From CALDSL01 sp039810245 (GTDB lineage: Bacteria; Chloroflexota; Anaerolineae; Anaerolineales; Anaerolineaceae), in NCBI GenBank assembly GCA_039810245.1, contig JBDHWQ010000004.1, positions 1 through 64,000 on the forward strand: DNA of 64,000 bases, in the 5' to 3' direction. The notes under the pieces are model-generated. The model was not told the DNA's origin. It worked only from the letters and a program-made list of their open reading frames with translations, and searched no databases. Of this stretch, positions 1 through 8,912 are shown piece by piece; position 1 is the stretch's first letter; every line of letters begins with the position of its first letter. The position numbers and the translations under genes are program-made.

Positions 1-1758
1 TCGAAGGCCCTGGTAGATGTGGCGATGGGGCGCGCGCCGGCGGATATGGTCATCCGCAACGGGCGCTGGGTGTGCGTGCAGACCGGCGAGGTGCTGCCGG
101 ATACCGATATCGCTATCAAGGATGAGCGCATTGCATACGTAGGACCGGATGCCGGGCATACGATCGGCGCGGGCACGCAGGTGCTGGATGCCGCCGGGCG
201 TTACCTGGTGCCCGGGCTGCTGGACGCGCACATGCACGTTGAATCCGGCATGTTGACCGTTTCGGAGTTTGTGCGCGCCGTTGCGCCGCATGGGACGACC
301 GGCATGTTTATTGACCCGCACGAAATCGCCAATATCTTTGGCCTCAAGGGCGTGCGCATGATGCTGGATGAAGCCAAACTCCAACCGGTGCACGTCTTTG
401 TGCAGATGCCGTCCTGCATCCCATCCGCGCCGGGGCTGGAAACGCCCGGTGCAGTGGTTGGCCCGCAAGAAGTGGCCGAAGCGATGCAGTGGGACGGGAT
501 CATCGGCCTGGGAGAGATGATGGACTTCCCCGGCGTGTATAACTCTGGTGACAAGGTGCACGCGGAAATGGATGCGACGCGCGCGGCGGGCAAAGTAATC
601 GGCGGGCATTACGCCTCGCCTGACCTGGGGCTGCCGTTCTACGGTTACGCCGCCGGCGGCCCGGAAGACGACCACGAGGGCACGCGGCTGGAAGATGCAG
701 TGATGCGCGCGCGGCTGGGGATGAAAGTGATGCTGCGTTATGCTTCATCGTGGCACGACGTGGCCACTCAGGTAAAGGCCATCACCGAGATGGGGATGGA
801 CTCGCGCCGCTTTATCCTGTGCACTGACGACGTGCACTCCAATACGCTGGTGACCCAGGGGCACATCGACCGCGTGGTGCGCCACGCCATCGCCCAGGGA
901 TTGAAGCCGATGACGGCGATCCAGATGTGCACGATCAATACTGCCGAGCATTTTGGCGTTTCGCGCGATATGGGCATGATTGCCCCCGGGCGCTACGCCG
1001 ATGTGGTGCTGGTGGACGACCTGGTAGACTTCTACATTGAGGTGGTGGTTGCGCGCGGTAAGGTGATTGCGGAAAAGGGTCACATGGTAGTCGACCTGCC
1101 CGATTTCCACCATCCGGAATGGGTGCTGGACTCGGTGCGGCTGCAACGGCCATTGGAAGCCGCCGATTTCCGCCTGGCCAGCGAGCGCGCGAAGGTCACC
1201 GCGAATGTGATTGGCGTGATTGAAAATCAGGCGCCCACGCGCCACCTGCGCATGGATCTGGTCGCCCAGGATGGCGAAATCAAGGCCGACATTAAGAAAG
1301 ACCTGGCCAAAGTAGCACTGGTCGAGCGCCACCGCGCCAGCGGGAAAATCCAGCTTGGGCTGGTACACGGCTTTGGTTTGAATACGTCCTGCGCCGTGGC
1401 TACCACAGTGGCGCACGACAGCCACCAGATGATCGTGGTAGGGACGGATGACAATGATATGGCCATCGCCGCCAATGCGCTGGCCGCGTGCGGTGGGGGT
1501 CAGGTGGTGGTGCGAGGCGGTGAGGTGATTGGACAGGTGAACCTGCCCATCGGCGGCATCATGTCGAACGAGCCGGCCGACACCGTGGCGCGCAAGGCCG
1601 GCACTGTGCTGACCGGGTTCCAGGTCTGCGGCTGCCGCCTGAATAACCCCAACATGCAGCTCAGCCTGCTGGGGCTTGTGGTGATCCCATCACTGCGCAT
1701 TTCCGACCTGGGGCTGGTGGACGTCAACCAGTTCCGTTTTATCCCGGTGTTGGAATGA
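1..1758 (+). CDS. ade: Adenine deaminase, 5' partial
   Basis: Deaminates adenine to hypoxanthine and ammonia, feeding purine salvage or breakdown in the cytoplasm. The frame is open from the first base of the window (SKALVDVAMGRAPADMVIRN), which matches the usual adenine deaminase N-terminus, so only a few codons are probably missing; an internal GTG at 19 is unlikely to be the true start. The metal-binding HMHVES motif lies near residue 77. The C-terminal part has the adenine-deaminase-specific region with the GTDDNDMAIAANALA segment near residue 480. Length of about 585 aa fits the family. The stop overlaps a possible ATG of the GntR gene (ATGA at 1755-1758), so the two are probably co-transcribed. 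It heads a cluster with YgeY, YgeW and carbamate kinase, consistent with purine use as a nitrogen source. Family assignment is firm; pathway role is inferred. Confidence 0.93.
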   Translation, partial: SKALVDVAMGRAPADMVIRNGRWVCVQTGEVLPDTDIAIKDERIAYVGPDAGHTIGAGTQVLDAAGRYLVPGLLDAHMHVESGMLTVSEFVRAVAPHGTTGMFIDPHEIANIFGLKGVRMMLDEAKLQPVHVFVQMPSCIPSAPGLETPGAVVGPQEVAEAMQWDGIIGLGEMMDFPGVYNSGDKVHAEMDATRAAGKVIGGHYASPDLGLPFYGYAAGGPEDDHEGTRLEDAVMRARLGMKVMLRYASSWHDVATQVKAITEMGMDSRRFILCTDDVHSNTLVTQGHIDRVVRHAIAQGLKPMTAIQMCTINTAEHFGVSRDMGMIAPGRYADVVLVDDLVDFYIEVVVARGKVIAEKGHMVVDLPDFHHPEWVLDSVRLQRPLEAADFRLASERAKVTANVIGVIENQAPTRHLRMDLVAQDGEIKADIKKDLAKVALVERHRASGKIQLGLVHGFGLNTSCAVATTVAHDSHQMIVVGTDDNDMAIAANALAACGGGQVVVRGGEVIGQVNLPIGGIMSNEPADTVARKAGTVLTGFQVCGCRLNNPNMQLSLLGLVVIPSLRISDLGLVDVNQFRFIPVLE

Positions 1759-1781
1759 CCATCAAACAGGGAGCCGGTTCT

Positions 1782-2534
1782 ATGAACAATGAGCGTACGA
1801 AAGCACCCGCCAGCCACCCCTTCCAGCGTCTGCAGGTGGAGCTGGCCGCGTTGATCGCTGCCACGCCGCCCGGCGAGCGCCTGCCGGCTGAGCCGGACCT
1901 GGCGCGCCGGCTGGGCGTTTCACGCGCCACGCTGCGCGAAGCCATGCGCTCATTTGAGGGCCAGGGGCTGATCCGCCGCCGGCAAGGCGTGGGCACATTT
2001 GTGGTGGGCAGCGCGCGGGTAATCGATACCGGGCTGGAAGTGCTGGAAAGCATCGAGACCCTGGCGCATAAGATCGGGTTGGACGTTTCGATGGGCGACC
2101 TGGACATCCAGCGCGCGCAGGCCGGCGAGACGGAAGCGGCGCGGCTGGAGCTGGAGCCGGGCAGCGAGGTGGTAAAGATTGCGCGCGTTATCCTGGCGGA
2201 CGCGCGCCCGGTGGCGTACCTGATCGACATCCTGCCGGTGGACGTGCTGACGCCCGAAGAGCTGCAGAACGGCTTTACCGGCTCAGTACTAGACTTTTTA
2301 CTGCGCCGCGGCGAGCCGCTGTTGGCGCGCTCGGTCGCTGAAATCCGTGCGGTGGCCGCGGGTGGCGAAGTGCCGCGCGCCCTGGAAATCCAGCGCGGTG
2401 ATGTGCTGCTGCAGTTCATGGCGCAGCTTTACACCCAGAATGACCGCGTGGTGGATTACTCTATCAGCTATTTCCTGCCCGGGTATTTCAGTTTCCGGGT
2501 ATTGCGTACGGTTGGCGAGCCGGTTTTCAATTAA
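1782..2534 (+). CDS. GntR-family transcriptional regulator (HutC/UTRA type)
   Basis: Probable ligand-responsive repressor of the surrounding purine or nitrogen catabolic genes. The N-terminal winged helix (about residues 10-75) contains the GntR signature LPAEPDLARRLGVSRATLRE followed by the wing RRRQGVGTF. The rest resembles a UTRA ligand-binding domain, ending in the typical VVDYSISYFLPGYFSF strand region. The start at 1782 is preferred because AGGGAG sits 8 nt upstream; an in-frame ATG at 1755 overlapping the ade stop would add nine residues. The gene lies between adenine deaminase and the YgeY hydrolase on the same strand with short gaps, so it is probably autoregulated within the operon. 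The effector is unknown; a purine breakdown intermediate is a guess from context. Confidence 0.88.
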   Translation: MNNERTKAPASHPFQRLQVELAALIAATPPGERLPAEPDLARRLGVSRATLREAMRSFEGQGLIRRRQGVGTFVVGSARVIDTGLEVLESIETLAHKIGLDVSMGDLDIQRAQAGETEAARLELEPGSEVVKIARVILADARPVAYLIDILPVDVLTPEELQNGFTGSVLDFLLRRGEPLLARSVAEIRAVAAGGEVPRALEIQRGDVLLQFMAQLYTQNDRVVDYSISYFLPGYFSFRVLRTVGEPVFN

Positions 2535-2556
2535 TTGCACGGGAGGGAAGAACGAA

Positions 2557-3774
2557 ATGGTGAACGAACAGGTGACGGCAGCAATTCATGAGCGCGTGGA
2601 AGCCTCACGCGAGAGCATCCTGCGGTTTATGCGCGAAATTTGCGCCATCCCCAGCATGACGTCGCAGATTGGCCCGGTGGGCGAGCGCATCGCGCAGGAA
2701 ATGCGCGGACTTGGCTTTGATGAAGTACGCTTTGACCGCATGGGCAATATCTTTGGCCGCATTGGCCACGGGCCTAAAGTGATTGTGTTCGACTCGCACA
2801 TCGACACGGTTGGCGTGGGCGACCCGGCCTCGTGGCAGTGGGACCCGTTTGAGGGCAAGATCGAAGATGGGATGCTGTACGCGCGCGGCGCGTGCGATGA
2901 GAAGGGCAGCACCCCCGGCATGGTGTATGGTATGGCCATCGCGCGCGACCTGGGCCTGTTGGACGGATGGACGGCCTACTACTTTGGCAACATGGAAGAA
3001 TGGTGCGACGGCATCGCGCCCAATTCGTTTGTGGAAGTGGACCCGCAGGTGCGCCCGGATTTCGTTGTCATCGGCGAGCCAACGCGCATGCAGGTCTACC
3101 GCGGGCACAAGGGGCGCATCGAGCTGAAGGTCACTGCCAAGGGCAAGAGCGCGCACGCCGCCAGCAACCACCTGGGCGACAATGCCGTGTACAAGCTGCT
3201 GCCGGTGATTGAAGGGCTGCGCGACCTGGAGCCCAAACTGGGCGACCATCCCTTCCTGGGACATGGCAAGATCACCCTCAGCGACCTGAAGGTCAGCACG
3301 GCCAGCATCAACGCTGTGCCGGATGAGGCTGTCATTTTCATTGACCGGCGTATGACCTTCGGCGAAACGAAAGAAGAGGCCATCGAGCAGGTGCGCGCGT
3401 TGATCCCGGAAAAAGACCGCGACAGCATCACCGTGCAGGAGCTGTTCTACGACGAGCCGTCCTACACCGGTTTCGTTTTCCCGGTGGACAAGTACTTCCC
3501 GGCGTGGGCGCTGGAAGAAGATCACCCGCTGGTAGCGGCCGGCCAGGTCACGCGCCAGATGATCGGGCTGCCGGATGCGCCCAGCAGCAAGTGGGACTTC
3601 AGCACCAATGGCATTTACTGGGCCGGCAAAGCGGGCATCGCCAGTATCGGGTTTGGCCCGGGCGACGAACGTGTGGCGCACGCTGTGCTGGAATGCGTGC
3701 CCCTGGAAGATGTGGTCAAAGCCACAGAATTTTACGCGCTGCTGCCGGGCGTGCTCAAGACCCAGGGCGCGTAA
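2557..3774 (+). CDS. ygeY: YgeY-family M20 metallohydrolase (selenium metabolism-linked)
   Basis: M20-type zinc hydrolase of about 405 aa. Metal ligands are visible as FDSHIDTV (H81, D83), the ARGACDEKGS segment (D114) and the catalytic MEEW pair (E147-E148), with later SHAASNH-like residues in the dimerisation domain. M20 enzymes cleave amide bonds of N-acyl or carbamoyl amino compounds. The YgeY subgroup is named for genomic linkage to selenium-dependent molybdenum hydroxylases and is part of bacterial anaerobic purine degradation clusters. The start at 2557 follows a strong GGGAGGGAAG ribosome site; the open frame extends further upstream but overlaps the GntR gene. Its neighbours YgeW and carbamate kinase support the subgroup call. 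The exact substrate is not established from sequence. Confidence 0.88.
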   Translation: MVNEQVTAAIHERVEASRESILRFMREICAIPSMTSQIGPVGERIAQEMRGLGFDEVRFDRMGNIFGRIGHGPKVIVFDSHIDTVGVGDPASWQWDPFEGKIEDGMLYARGACDEKGSTPGMVYGMAIARDLGLLDGWTAYYFGNMEEWCDGIAPNSFVEVDPQVRPDFVVIGEPTRMQVYRGHKGRIELKVTAKGKSAHAASNHLGDNAVYKLLPVIEGLRDLEPKLGDHPFLGHGKITLSDLKVSTASINAVPDEAVIFIDRRMTFGETKEEAIEQVRALIPEKDRDSITVQELFYDEPSYTGFVFPVDKYFPAWALEEDHPLVAAGQVTRQMIGLPDAPSSKWDFSTNGIYWAGKAGIASIGFGPGDERVAHAVLECVPLEDVVKATEFYALLPGVLKTQGA

Positions 3775-3832
3775 TAACTGTTCACTCACCGGGTATGCTA
3801 CCGGATTCTGGCGATGTTTGAGGAGATAAAAG

Positions 3833-4813
3833 ATGCAGACAAATTTGCGCGGTCGTGACTTCATCGGCGACCTGGATTTCAGCAAGGAAGAAATTGAAAC
3901 CGTATTAGATGTGGCCTTCGATCTGAAGCGCAAGCGCGCATTGGGCGAGTCGCATGCCTATCTGCGTGATAAGGTGCTGGCGCTGCTGTTCTTCTTCAGC
4001 AGCACGCGCACCCGCGCCTCGTTTGAGGCCGGCATGGCCCAGCTCGGTGGGCACGGCGCGTTCATTGATTCGAAGACCACGCAGATCTCGCATGGCGATA
4101 CCGCCAAAGAGATCGGTGAGATCTTTGGCCGCTACTTCGATGGCATCGCCATCCGCCACTGCGACTGGTGCGCCGGGAACGCCTATATTAACGAAGTGGC
4201 AAAAAACTCGCGCGTGCCGGTGCTCAACATGCAGTGCGAGGTCTACCACCCGTTCCAGATCCTGGCCGACCTGATGACGATCATGGAGAAAAAAGGTCGT
4301 GACCTGCGCCGTAAGAAGATGGTGGTATCTTGGGCTTATGCTTCGTCGTACCAGAAACCGCTCTCGGTGCCGCAGAGCCTGATCTTGCAGATGCCGCGGT
4401 TTGGCATGGACGTGGTGCTGGCGCACCCGCCGGAGTTCAAACTGATGCCCGAGATTATGGATATGGCACGCGAGCAGGCGCGCAAGTATGGCACGGGCTT
4501 CGAGGTGGTGGAAGATATGGACGAGGCGTTTAGGGACGCGGATGTTGTCTATCCCAAGTCGTGGGGTCCGCTGGTGCATACCGCCGATACTGCCGAGAGC
4601 GCGCGCATAATCGACCAGTACAAGAGCTGGATCACCGATGAGCGCCGCCTGGCACTGGCCAAGGAAGACGTCATCTATATGCACCCGCTGCCTGCCGATC
4701 GCAACATCGAAGTTACCGACGCGGTGATTGATGGGCCCAATTCGGTGGTATATGATGAAGCCGAGAACCGCCTGCACGTGCAAAAAGCCGTGATGGCGCT
4801 GACGATGAACTAA
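3833..4813 (+). CDS. ygeW: Knotted carbamoyltransferase, YgeW family
   Basis: Transcarbamoylase of 326 aa related to ornithine and aspartate carbamoyltransferases. The carbamoyl-phosphate motif STRTR is at residues 57-61, with RHCDW near 108, a HPFQ segment near 139, and HPLPADR near 287. The loop KPLSVPQS near 175-182 is typical of the knotted YgeW/acetylornithine-type subgroup and distinguishes it from plain OTCase. GAGGAGATAAAAG supplies a good ribosome site. It lies 58 bp after ygeY and 28 bp before carbamate kinase. The inferred role is phosphorolysis of a carbamoylated purine breakdown product, giving carbamoyl phosphate for the kinase. The physiological carbamoyl acceptor or donor remains unknown for this family. 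Confidence 0.88.
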   Translation: MQTNLRGRDFIGDLDFSKEEIETVLDVAFDLKRKRALGESHAYLRDKVLALLFFFSSTRTRASFEAGMAQLGGHGAFIDSKTTQISHGDTAKEIGEIFGRYFDGIAIRHCDWCAGNAYINEVAKNSRVPVLNMQCEVYHPFQILADLMTIMEKKGRDLRRKKMVVSWAYASSYQKPLSVPQSLILQMPRFGMDVVLAHPPEFKLMPEIMDMAREQARKYGTGFEVVEDMDEAFRDADVVYPKSWGPLVHTADTAESARIIDQYKSWITDERRLALAKEDVIYMHPLPADRNIEVTDAVIDGPNSVVYDEAENRLHVQKAVMALTMN

Positions 4814-4841
4814 GCCAGATACACAACCGGAGCAGAAATCG

Positions 4842-5789
4842 ATGGAAAAAAAGGGTGTTGCCGTAGTCGCCGTGGGCGGTAATTCGCTGATCAAGGACGA
4901 GAAGCATAAGAGCGTGCAAGACCAGTACGAAGCCGCGAAAGAGTCGATGCGCCACATCGTCGACATGATTGAGCAGGGTTGGGATGTGGTGGTAACGCAT
5001 GGCAACGGCCCGCAGGTGGGCTTTATCCACCGCCGGTCGGAGCTTTCGGCGCACGAGCTGCACGAAGTTCCGCTGGATTATTGCGGCGCGGACACGCAGG
5101 GCGCGATTGGTTACATGTTCACTCGGGCGCTGTACAACGAATTTCTCCAGCGCGGGATGGACAAGAAAGCTGTGGCGGTGGTAACGCAAACCATCGTCGA
5201 CCAGCATGACCAGGCATTCCAGCACCCCACCAAGCCGATTGGCTCGTTTATGAATGAAGACACGGCCAAAACCCGCGCCGCGAATGAAGGCTGGACGGTG
5301 GTGGAAGACGCCGGCCGCGGTTGGCGGCGCGTGGTGCCTTCCCCCCTGCCGGTAAAGATCGTGGAAGCTCCGGCCATCCGCGGGTTGATTGACGAAGGCT
5401 TTGTCGTGGTGGGCGTTGGCGGCGGCGGCATCCCGGTGGTAGAGCACGAAGACGGCTCGCTGGAAGGCGTGGAAGCCGTGATCGACAAGGATTTTGGCTC
5501 GTCGCTTCTGGCCAGCCTGATCCAGGCCGATATGTTTATGATCACCACCGCGGTGGAAAAAGTGGCCATCAATTTCAACAAGCCCGACCAGCGCTGGCTG
5601 GACCGCATCAGCGCCGCGGAAGCGCGCAAGTATCTGGATGAGGGGCATTTTGCCAAAGGTTCCATGCTGCCCAAGGTGCAGGCGATCCTTCGTTTCCTGG
5701 AGAATGGCGGCAAGATGGCGCTGATCACCAACCCGGAAAATATCGGTCGCGCTCTGCGTGGCGAGACGGGTACGATGATTGTGCCGTAG
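4842..5789 (+). CDS. arcC: Carbamate kinase
   Basis: Transfers the phosphate of carbamoyl phosphate to ADP, yielding ATP, CO2 and ammonia. The 315-aa product has the amino-acid-kinase fold signature: VVAVGGNSLI near the N-terminus, THGNGPQVG near residue 50, the substrate segment GVGGGGIPVV near 190, and the conserved KDFGSSLLASLI segment near 215. It follows ygeW by 28 bp, pairing a carbamoyltransferase with an ATP-yielding kinase as in arginine deiminase and allantoin or purine fermentation systems. In E. coli the equivalent gene of the purine cluster is yqeA. A GC-rich hairpin follows the stop codon. Confidence 0.95.
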   Translation: MEKKGVAVVAVGGNSLIKDEKHKSVQDQYEAAKESMRHIVDMIEQGWDVVVTHGNGPQVGFIHRRSELSAHELHEVPLDYCGADTQGAIGYMFTRALYNEFLQRGMDKKAVAVVTQTIVDQHDQAFQHPTKPIGSFMNEDTAKTRAANEGWTVVEDAGRGWRRVVPSPLPVKIVEAPAIRGLIDEGFVVVGVGGGGIPVVEHEDGSLEGVEAVIDKDFGSSLLASLIQADMFMITTAVEKVAINFNKPDQRWLDRISAAEARKYLDEGHFAKGSMLPKVQAILRFLENGGKMALITNPENIGRALRGETGTMIVP

Positions 5790-5801
5790 AAATGTGCATA
5801 T

Positions 5802-5832
5802 ACCCCCGGGCTGCCACGCGGCGACCCGGGGG
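5802..5832 (+). terminator. GC-rich hairpin after carbamate kinase
   Basis: A nine- to ten-base stem with arms ACCCCCGGG and CCCGGGGGT lies 12 nt after the arcC stop. There is no T-run after it, so it may terminate weakly, stabilise the mRNA 3' end, or depend on Rho. Confidence 0.55.
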
Positions 5833-6125
5833 TCATCGAAATATCAGACAATGATCACATTTTGGCCAAACACGCAGGATCGTAAGGTTTTTGTAGGGTT
5901 GATTACGATACAATACAGAGTAGGTTTTTCCTTTATGGCGTGAAAGATATACGTTAACGGAACGAGCTTGCGTGGGGACCCACGCGCAGCGTGAACGTAG
6001 GCACGTTTCAGGATGAGGCCGCGAAGGAGGTGAGATCGAGCGCAATCTGATTTAACCGTAAGCGAAGCCGTTTCAACGAAGAACGTTTCTTTTGTGTGAC
6101 CGTTCGACCCAGGAGGAAAATTTCC
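5833..6125 (+). promoter_or_regulatory. Long intergenic leader before the BMP transporter
   Basis: About 290 bp without a convincing ORF. It contains an AT-richer block with a possible -10 (TACAAT in ATTACGATACAATACAG), then a perfect short hairpin at 5970-5985 (GCGTGG, loop GGAC, CCACGC) and several small inverted segments. AGGAGGAAAATTTCC provides the ribosome site for the lipoprotein gene. The length and structure suggest a regulated 5' UTR; I could not match it to the conserved core of the purine riboswitch. Confidence 0.4.
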
Positions 6126-7361
6126 ATGAAAACGAAAGTATTCGCCCTGCTGCTCGCCGTGATTTTTGTGCTGAGCGCCTGCACCCCGGCTGCCACGCCC
6201 GCGCCCACCACAGCGCCCGCTGCGCCCGAGGCCACCGCTGCCCCCGCGGCGCAAGAATTCACCTTTGGCCTGCTGCTGGTAGGCCCCTATAACGATCACG
6301 GCTACAGCGAAGCGCACTACAATGCCGGCCTGTACGTTGAAAAGAACGTACCGGGCGCCAAGATGATCTACGTGGACAAGGTCAACACCGCGGACCGCCC
6401 GGGTACTACCCCGGCGCAGCTTGCGGAAGACCTGGTCTCGAAGGGCGCCAAGCTGGTGATCTTCAACTCGGATGACATGAAAGACAGCGCGGTGGAATTC
6501 GCTCAGAACCACCCCGAGGTTATGGTAATCCATGCTTCCGGCGACAGCGCCTGGAAAGATGGCAAGGATTACAAGAGCCTGCCCAACATGGCCAACATCA
6601 TGGGCCGCATGGAATATGGCAAAATGATCGCCGGCTGCGCCGCGGCGCTGACCACCGAGACTGGCCAGATTGGCTACCTCGGCCCGCTAATCAACGACGA
6701 AACCCGCCGCCTGGCCTCCTCGGCCTACCTGGGCGCGCGCCACTGCTGGGAAAAATACGCTGGAAAAGACCCGGCCGACCTGGAATTCAAGGTCACCTGG
6801 ATTGGCTTCTGGTTTAACATCCCCGGCGTAACCTCGGACCCGACCCAGGTTGCGGACGACTTCTATAACAGCGGCTACGATGTGGTCATTTCCGGTATTG
6901 ACACCACCGAAGCGGTGATCGAAGCCGGCAAGATGACTGACGCGGGCAAAGTTGTGCACGCCATCCCCTACGACTTCGTGGGCGCCTGCAAAGAAGGCGA
7001 GAAGGTCTGCCTGGGTGTGCCGTACTTCAACTGGGGCCCTGCCTACGCCGAGGCGATCAAGAACGCCATGGCCGGCAAATTTGCCGTGGATTGGAAATGG
7101 CTGGGCCCGGACTGGGCCGACATCAACAACCCCGACACCAGCATGATTGGCTTCCAGAAGGGCGCAGCCCTCTCGGCGGATGCCAGTCCCAAGGTGGACG
7201 AATTCATTAAAGAACTGGCCGGCGGCCTGAACCTGTGGACCGGCCCGCTGAACCTGCAGGACGGCACGGCTTACCTCAAAGAAGGCGAGACCGGCACCGA
7301 CTTCCAGGTGTGGTACCTGCCGCAACTGCTCGAAGGTATGGAAGGGCAGTCTGCGCAGTAG
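6126..7361 (+). CDS. BMP-family nucleoside/purine ABC transporter substrate-binding lipoprotein
   Basis: Periplasmic-type solute receptor anchored as a lipoprotein: residues 1-19 form a signal peptide ending in the lipobox LSAC, followed by a Thr/Pro/Ala-rich tether (residues 20-45). The mature part has the BMP/PnrA fold, starting FTFGLLLVGPYNDHGYSEAHY, with IFNSDDMKDS and ISGIDTTEAV segments. BMP proteins with the permease and ATPase types that follow usually carry nucleosides, which suits a purine cluster. The start at 6126 has AGGAGG 10 nt upstream. A hairpin after the stop probably keeps receptor mRNA in excess over the membrane parts. Substrate is inferred, not proven. Confidence 0.88.
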   Translation: MKTKVFALLLAVIFVLSACTPAATPAPTTAPAAPEATAAPAAQEFTFGLLLVGPYNDHGYSEAHYNAGLYVEKNVPGAKMIYVDKVNTADRPGTTPAQLAEDLVSKGAKLVIFNSDDMKDSAVEFAQNHPEVMVIHASGDSAWKDGKDYKSLPNMANIMGRMEYGKMIAGCAAALTTETGQIGYLGPLINDETRRLASSAYLGARHCWEKYAGKDPADLEFKVTWIGFWFNIPGVTSDPTQVADDFYNSGYDVVISGIDTTEAVIEAGKMTDAGKVVHAIPYDFVGACKEGEKVCLGVPYFNWGPAYAEAIKNAMAGKFAVDWKWLGPDWADINNPDTSMIGFQKGAALSADASPKVDEFIKELAGGLNLWTGPLNLQDGTAYLKEGETGTDFQVWYLPQLLEGMEGQSAQ

Positions 7362-7376
7362 TCTGTGTGGTAATTG

Positions 7377-7404
7377 GGGGAAGGCGGGCTTGCTCGCCTT
7401 CCCC
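7377..7404 (+). terminator. Intercistronic hairpin between receptor and ATPase genes
   Basis: GGGGAAGGCG at 7377-7386 pairs with CGCCTTCCCC at 7395-7404, followed by a pyrimidine-rich stretch (ACCTTCTTCTTTTATC). This is typical of a partial terminator or mRNA-stabilising element placed after a highly expressed substrate-binding protein. Confidence 0.7.
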
Positions 7405-7445
7405 ACCTTCTTCTTTTATCTGGTAACCCCGCTCACAGGAACCCT

Positions 7446-8912
7446 ATGGACGTAGAACTGCGAAATATCCACAAATCGTTTGGCGCGGTGCATGCCAATA
7501 ATGGCATCAGCATGGTCGTCCCAGAGGGGACGATCCAGGGCATCCTGGGGGAAAACGGGGCCGGGAAATCGACGTTAATGAAAATCCTCAGCGGTTTCAT
7601 CCAGTGCGACAGTGGTGAGATTGTGTTGGGTGACCGCGTGGTAAAGATTGAGACCCCGGCGGATGCTATCCGGCATGGGGTTGGCATGCTGCACCAGGAC
7701 CCGCTGGACTTCCCGCCCATGACTGTGCTGGATAATTTTCTGATCGGCCACGAAAGCGGCGGCATCATCCCTGACCGGCGGACGGCGCTCAAGGATTTCC
7801 GGCAGTTATCGGAAGAATTCGGTTTTTCTATCGATCACGAAGCTTACGTGGATACGCTGACAGTGGGCGAGCGGCAGCAGCTTGAAATTTTGCGGCTGCT
7901 GTGGCTGGGCGCGCGCGTGCTGATCATGGATGAGCCCACCACCGGGATCAGCGCATTGCAGAAGGAAAAATTGTTCGCCACGCTGCGCAAGCTGGCCGCG
8001 CAGGGAATGACCGTGCTGTTTGTATCGCACAAGCTGGAAGAAGTGGAAGAGCTGTGCAGTTGCATCCTGGTGATGAGCAAGGGCAAGTTGGTGGGTACCG
8101 CCTGCCCGCCGTACGTCACGGATGACCTGGTGCGTATGATGTTCGGTAAGGTAGTTGCCCTGGACGAACGCGTGCAGACGCGGCGCAGTAACTGCGTGCT
8201 GCGGCTGGAAGGGCTGGCGATTGAAGACAACCGCCTGAATATTCAAAACGTCAACCTGGAAATCAACGCCGGCGAGGTGATCGGGCTGGCGGGGATGGAA
8301 GGCTCAGGGCAGCGCCAGTTTTTGCGCACGCTGAGTGGGCTGATGCGCCCGGTGGGCGGCAAGATTGTGCTGCTGGGTGAAAATTTAACTGGAAAGAATT
8401 ATCGATCCTTCGTGAATGCAGGCATTTCGTACGTACCCGCGGCGCGCCTGGAAGAAGGGCTGATACCGGGGCTAACCCTGGCGGAACACTTTGCTCTTCT
8501 GGACCGGCAGCAAGAATTTTTTATCAACCGCGAGCGCACGGAGAAGACCACCAGGGAGCAGATTGGCCATTTCTTCATCAAAGGTACGACGGAAAGCCGC
8601 ATCGAAGAGCTTTCCGGCGGCAACCAGCAGCGCGCGCTGCTGGCGCTGATGCGTGAGGAACTTAAGGTTGTGCTGGTCGAGCATCCCACGCGCGGACTGG
8701 ATATCGAGTCGGCGATCTGGATCTGGAGCAAGCTCAAAGAACGCTGCAAGCAGGGCACGTCGATCGTGTTTATTTCTTCCGACCTGGAAGAAATATTGCA
8801 GTACAGCGACCGTGTGCTGGTATTCTTTGGTGGCAAGGTTTCCGAGCCAATCGATGCAGCCACCACTGGGGTTGACCAACTGGGCCAATTAATTGGCGGC
8901 AAGGGCTGGTAA
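7446..8912 (+). CDS. Nucleoside-type ABC transporter ATPase (two ABC domains)
   Basis: Energises the importer; 488 aa with two tandem ABC modules. Module 1 has Walker A GENGAGKST near residue 39, signature LTVGERQQLE and Walker B VLIMDEPTTG. Module 2 has a degenerate Walker A (GMEGSGQRQF, lacking GKS/T) near 283, signature LSGGNQQRA near 386 and VVLVEHPTRGLD. This one-active, one-degenerate layout is usual for the YufO/RbsA-like group partnered with BMP receptors. The start at 7446 gives the standard N-terminus MDVELRNIHKSFG; the frame extends upstream but would overlap the intercistronic hairpin. The stop codon abuts the first permease gene. Confidence 0.93.
   Translation: MDVELRNIHKSFGAVHANNGISMVVPEGTIQGILGENGAGKSTLMKILSGFIQCDSGEIVLGDRVVKIETPADAIRHGVGMLHQDPLDFPPMTVLDNFLIGHESGGIIPDRRTALKDFRQLSEEFGFSIDHEAYVDTLTVGERQQLEILRLLWLGARVLIMDEPTTGISALQKEKLFATLRKLAAQGMTVLFVSHKLEEVEELCSCILVMSKGKLVGTACPPYVTDDLVRMMFGKVVALDERVQTRRSNCVLRLEGLAIEDNRLNIQNVNLEINAGEVIGLAGMEGSGQRQFLRTLSGLMRPVGGKIVLLGENLTGKNYRSFVNAGISYVPAARLEEGLIPGLTLAEHFALLDRQQEFFINRERTEKTTREQIGHFFIKGTTESRIEELSGGNQQRALLALMREELKVVLVEHPTRGLDIESAIWIWSKLKERCKQGTSIVFISSDLEEILQYSDRVLVFFGGKVSEPIDAATTGVDQLGQLIGGKGW

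Noticed and set aside
2605..3933. Long minus-strand ORF opposite ygeY
   Set aside because: It is a shadow created by high-GC codon bias. Its composition (His/Arg/Gln-rich) is unlike real proteins and it has no ribosome site, while ygeY on the other strand has clear family motifs.
5833..6125. Purine riboswitch before the BMP transporter
   Set aside because: I did not find the conserved purine-riboswitch core or its L2/L3 loop sequences; the region is kept only as a possible structured leader.
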